Part shown: positions 7,397-8,430 of the stretch, in pieces
Layout of the letters: each line of letters begins with the position of its first letter
Position numbering within the stretch: position 1 is the stretch's first letter
Assembly: GCA_964580815.1 (NCBI GenBank)
Contig: CAZOLY010000145.1
Span: 1 to 8,430, forward strand
Reading direction: 5' to 3'
Source: G020354785 sp964580815
GTDB lineage: Bacteria > Bacteroidota > Bacteroidia > Bacteroidales > UBA10428
Length of the DNA: 8,430 bases
Notes under the pieces: generated by a model
Seen by the model: the letters and a program-made list of their open reading frames with translations, nothing else
Told to the model about the DNA's origin: nothing
Databases searched by the model: none
Program-made: the position numbers and the translations under genes

Positions 7397-7927
7397 ATGA
7401 GTTATTTATATCTGGGGGCTATCTGTATTATGCTTTTTTCGTGCAGAAAAGGCACAGTTGATCTTCCCGTGGTGAAGCATGTTGATCTTGAAAAGTATGC
7501 AGGAACATGGTATGAAATTGCCCGGCTTCCCAACAGTTTTGAGAAGGGTCTCAAATGTGTTACAGCAACTTACAGGCTGAGAGAAGACGGGAAAATTGAA
7601 GTTATAAACAGGGGACATAAAATCGGAGAACCTGGCAAAACAAGTAAAATAAAAGGTGTCGCCCGCGTTCCTGACAAAGATCAGCCTGCAAAATTAAAAG
7701 TACGCTTCTTCTGGCCTTTTTCAGGCAATTATTATATTCTTGAGCTTGAAGAAAATTACCGGTATGCGTTAGTTGGTGAACCTTCCAGGAAATACCTATG
7801 GATCCTGGCAAGAGATAAAGAGCTTGATGACAATATTTACGAAAGCCTTCTGAAAAAAGCGGAAGAGATGGAATTTGACAGTAAAAGAGTTGTAAAAACA
7901 GAACAGGATTGTAAGGAAATTGACTGA
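7397..7927 (+). CDS. blc: Bacterial lipocalin lipoprotein (Blc-like)
   Basis: Membrane-anchored lipocalin, a small eight-stranded barrel that binds lipids such as lysophospholipids or fatty acids; in E. coli Blc is an outer-membrane lipoprotein linked to envelope stress. 176 residues, close to the family's size. Seen: short signal peptide ending LFSC (Cys16; F at -2 is slightly atypical and the n-region MSYLY lacks a basic residue), then the lipocalin signature VDLEKYAGTWYEIARLPNSF (29-48) with G36-x-W38, the VTATYRL strand, FFWPFSGNYYILEL, and YRYALVGEPSRKYLWILAR, all in Blc order. Cys54 and Cys172 may form a disulfide as in apolipoprotein D. No upstream in-frame start exists: a TAA occurs at 7382-7384. 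Promoter 7324-7354 and terminator 8028-8054 suggest a single-gene transcript. Confidence 0.94.
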   Translation: MSYLYLGAICIMLFSCRKGTVDLPVVKHVDLEKYAGTWYEIARLPNSFEKGLKCVTATYRLREDGKIEVINRGHKIGEPGKTSKIKGVARVPDKDQPAKLKVRFFWPFSGNYYILELEENYRYALVGEPSRKYLWILARDKELDDNIYESLLKKAEEMEFDSKRVVKTEQDCKEID

Positions 7928-7981
7928 CATATTTTTGGTCTGCTTGCAATTTGCTATTTGCAATAAGCTAATTATGCACAA

Positions 7982-8113
7982 ATGAAAATCATGCTATTTC
8001 TCCTGGCATTGTTATTTGCAGATGCGTCGGCCCATTTGCAATGGGCCGGTTTTTATAAGCAGCCATCCGCTTTTACGGACGGCCGGGATTTTACATCAAT
8101 CCTTTCTTTTTGA
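7982..8113 (+). CDS. Small ORF with signal-peptide-like start, doubtful
   Basis: An ATG at 7982 opens 43 codons. The first 17 residues, MKIMLFLLALLFADASA, look like a signal peptide with an A-x-A cleavage site; the remainder (HLQWAGFYKQPSAF and on to the stop at 8111-8113) resembles nothing I know. Against it: an intrinsic terminator hairpin (8028-8054) lies inside the frame, and its end overlaps the M3 peptidase C-terminal codons on the other strand. It could be a chance frame or a remnant of a decayed secreted gene. Confidence 0.18.
   Translation: MKIMLFLLALLFADASAHLQWAGFYKQPSAFTDGRDFTSILSF
8028..8054 (+). terminator. Rho-independent terminator after the lipocalin gene
   Basis: CGGCCCATT-TGC-AATGGGCCG forms a perfect 9-bp GC-rich stem with a 3-base loop (8028-8048), followed by GTTTTT (8049-8054). 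It lies about 100 bases past the lipocalin stop and points in its direction. On the minus strand no T-run follows the hairpin, so it should act mainly on plus-strand transcripts. Confidence 0.8.
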
Positions 8114-8198
8114 GGTAAGGCTCAATGGAAGGTTCAGCCCCTTTAAAATTTTTATAAAGGTTCATTGGCTTATCAGAACCACCCTTTTCAAGAATATT
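8091..8198 (-). pseudogene. C-terminal fragment of an M3-family metallopeptidase
   Basis: Minus-strand codons ending at TAA (8093-8091) encode NILEKGGSDKPMNLYKNFKG followed by AEPSIEPYLKKKGLM. This matches the conserved C-terminus of M3 (thimet/dipeptidyl carboxypeptidase, Dcp-like) zinc peptidases, which typically reads ILEKGG-x-P-M-x-LY-x-x-F-x-G-x-EPSI-x-x-L. Such enzymes are around 700 residues and cleave oligopeptides; only about 36 residues remain and none of the HExxH active site is in the window. Upstream of residue N at 8198 the frame continues (IYPLIIT and so on) but no longer looks like the family, and it meets a stop at 8261-8259. So the gene is either truly broken near 8198 or its remainder was lost through an artificial join. 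The fragment identity is from recalled family motifs. Confidence 0.7.
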
Positions 8199-8430
8199 GG
8201 TTATAATAAGAGGGTAAATAAAACACTGAATATTAAGCCGGATTTCATTGTCCACGGGTTAAGCGGCGGATTCAGCTACGTGTTCATTATTAAAACAGTG
8301 TTTGACGCGTTTAAAGTGCTGAACAAGTTATTATTATTCAATTCACTCGGCGTCCCGCTCGACTGCAAGAAAATAATATTCTACGTGGAAGAGCATGAGG
8401 AATTATACATAAACGAGCAGAAAAGCGTGA
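8199..8430 (+). CDS. Partial open frame of unknown origin, no start codon, runs off window
   Basis: From 8199 to the right edge one plus-strand frame (codons starting 8199, 8202 and so on) stays open for 77 codons with no ATG. From 8229 it reads NIKPDFIVHGLSGGFSYVFI, IKTVFDAFKVLNKLLLFNSL, GVPLDCKKIIFYVEEHEELY and INEQKSV. The minus strand is interrupted by stops in all three frames. Codon use differs from the rest of the window: by hand count 40 of 67 codons from 8229 end in G or C, against 20 of the first 50 lipocalin codons. This supports a real coding fragment from another gene, or another genome, joined to the M3 peptidase end. I do not recognise the protein; the hydrophobic run in the middle (KVLNKLLLFNSLGVPL) is too short to call a membrane segment. 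The true start is not in the window, because the frame merely continues leftward through the antisense of the peptidase fragment to an ATG at 8022. Confidence 0.45.

Noticed and set aside
7944..8042. Cluster of TTGCAAT (7944, 7958, 8036) and ATTTGC (7949, 7956, 8014, 8034) words, with a loose hairpin at 7942-7968
   Set aside because: Spacing is irregular and the words are short; one copy is simply the terminator loop. The hairpin at 7942-7968 has a bulged 8-bp stem and no T-run. Not a convincing array or regulatory element.
8022..8430. Long plus-strand frame starting at ATG 8022 and running off the right edge
   Set aside because: Its first two thirds are the terminator and the antisense of the M3 peptidase C-terminus; only the part after about 8199 looks coding.

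Overview
The window looks like chromosomal DNA from a member of the Bacteroidota, probably Bacteroidales-like. The evidence is AT-rich intergenic DNA, two textbook Bacteroidota promoters (TTTG-N19-TAnnTTTG), mostly absent Shine-Dalgarno sequences, two lipoproteins with short signal peptides, and a secreted protein with the 'xxDSI' repeats typical of this phylum. It holds ordinary accessory and housekeeping genes. I do not see a defence system, CRISPR array, integrase, transposase, tRNA or rRNA.

Layout. At 1-955 (minus) is the N-terminal two thirds of a GPH-family sugar:cation symporter that runs off the left edge. The 236-base AT-rich gap 956-1191 separates it from a divergent class I SAM methyltransferase (1192-2010, plus). 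The gap holds a GC-rich perfect palindrome and a -7 element for the methyltransferase. The methyltransferase converges with no spacing on a two-gene ABC-2 exporter operon on the minus strand: ATPase 3109-4047, then permease 2011-3096, which starts at TTG. Across a 189-base divergent gap lies a GH20 beta-N-acetylhexosaminidase lipoprotein (4237-5850, plus) with a clear promoter. It converges on an unrecognised secreted protein (5872-7185, minus) that carries an 11-residue repeat. Divergent from that, across a 211-base gap, is a bacterial lipocalin lipoprotein (7397-7927, plus), again with a consensus promoter. An intrinsic terminator follows at 8028-8054.

Right end. A minus-strand reading frame beginning at 8091 encodes the last ~35 residues of an M3-family metallopeptidase. 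Its family resemblance stops abruptly near 8198. From there to the window end the DNA carries a plus-strand open frame without a start codon and with clearly more GC-ending codons. This is a junction: either a real insertion or rearrangement that truncated the peptidase, or a chimeric contig end.

How the genes fit together. The GH20 enzyme would release terminal N-acetylhexosamine from glycans at the cell surface or in the periplasm. The GPH symporter could import sugars, but nothing in the sequence ties the two directly. The lipocalin and GH20 genes share a very similar promoter, including the spacer, and may be expressed together. The substrates of the ABC exporter and the methyltransferase cannot be read from the sequence.
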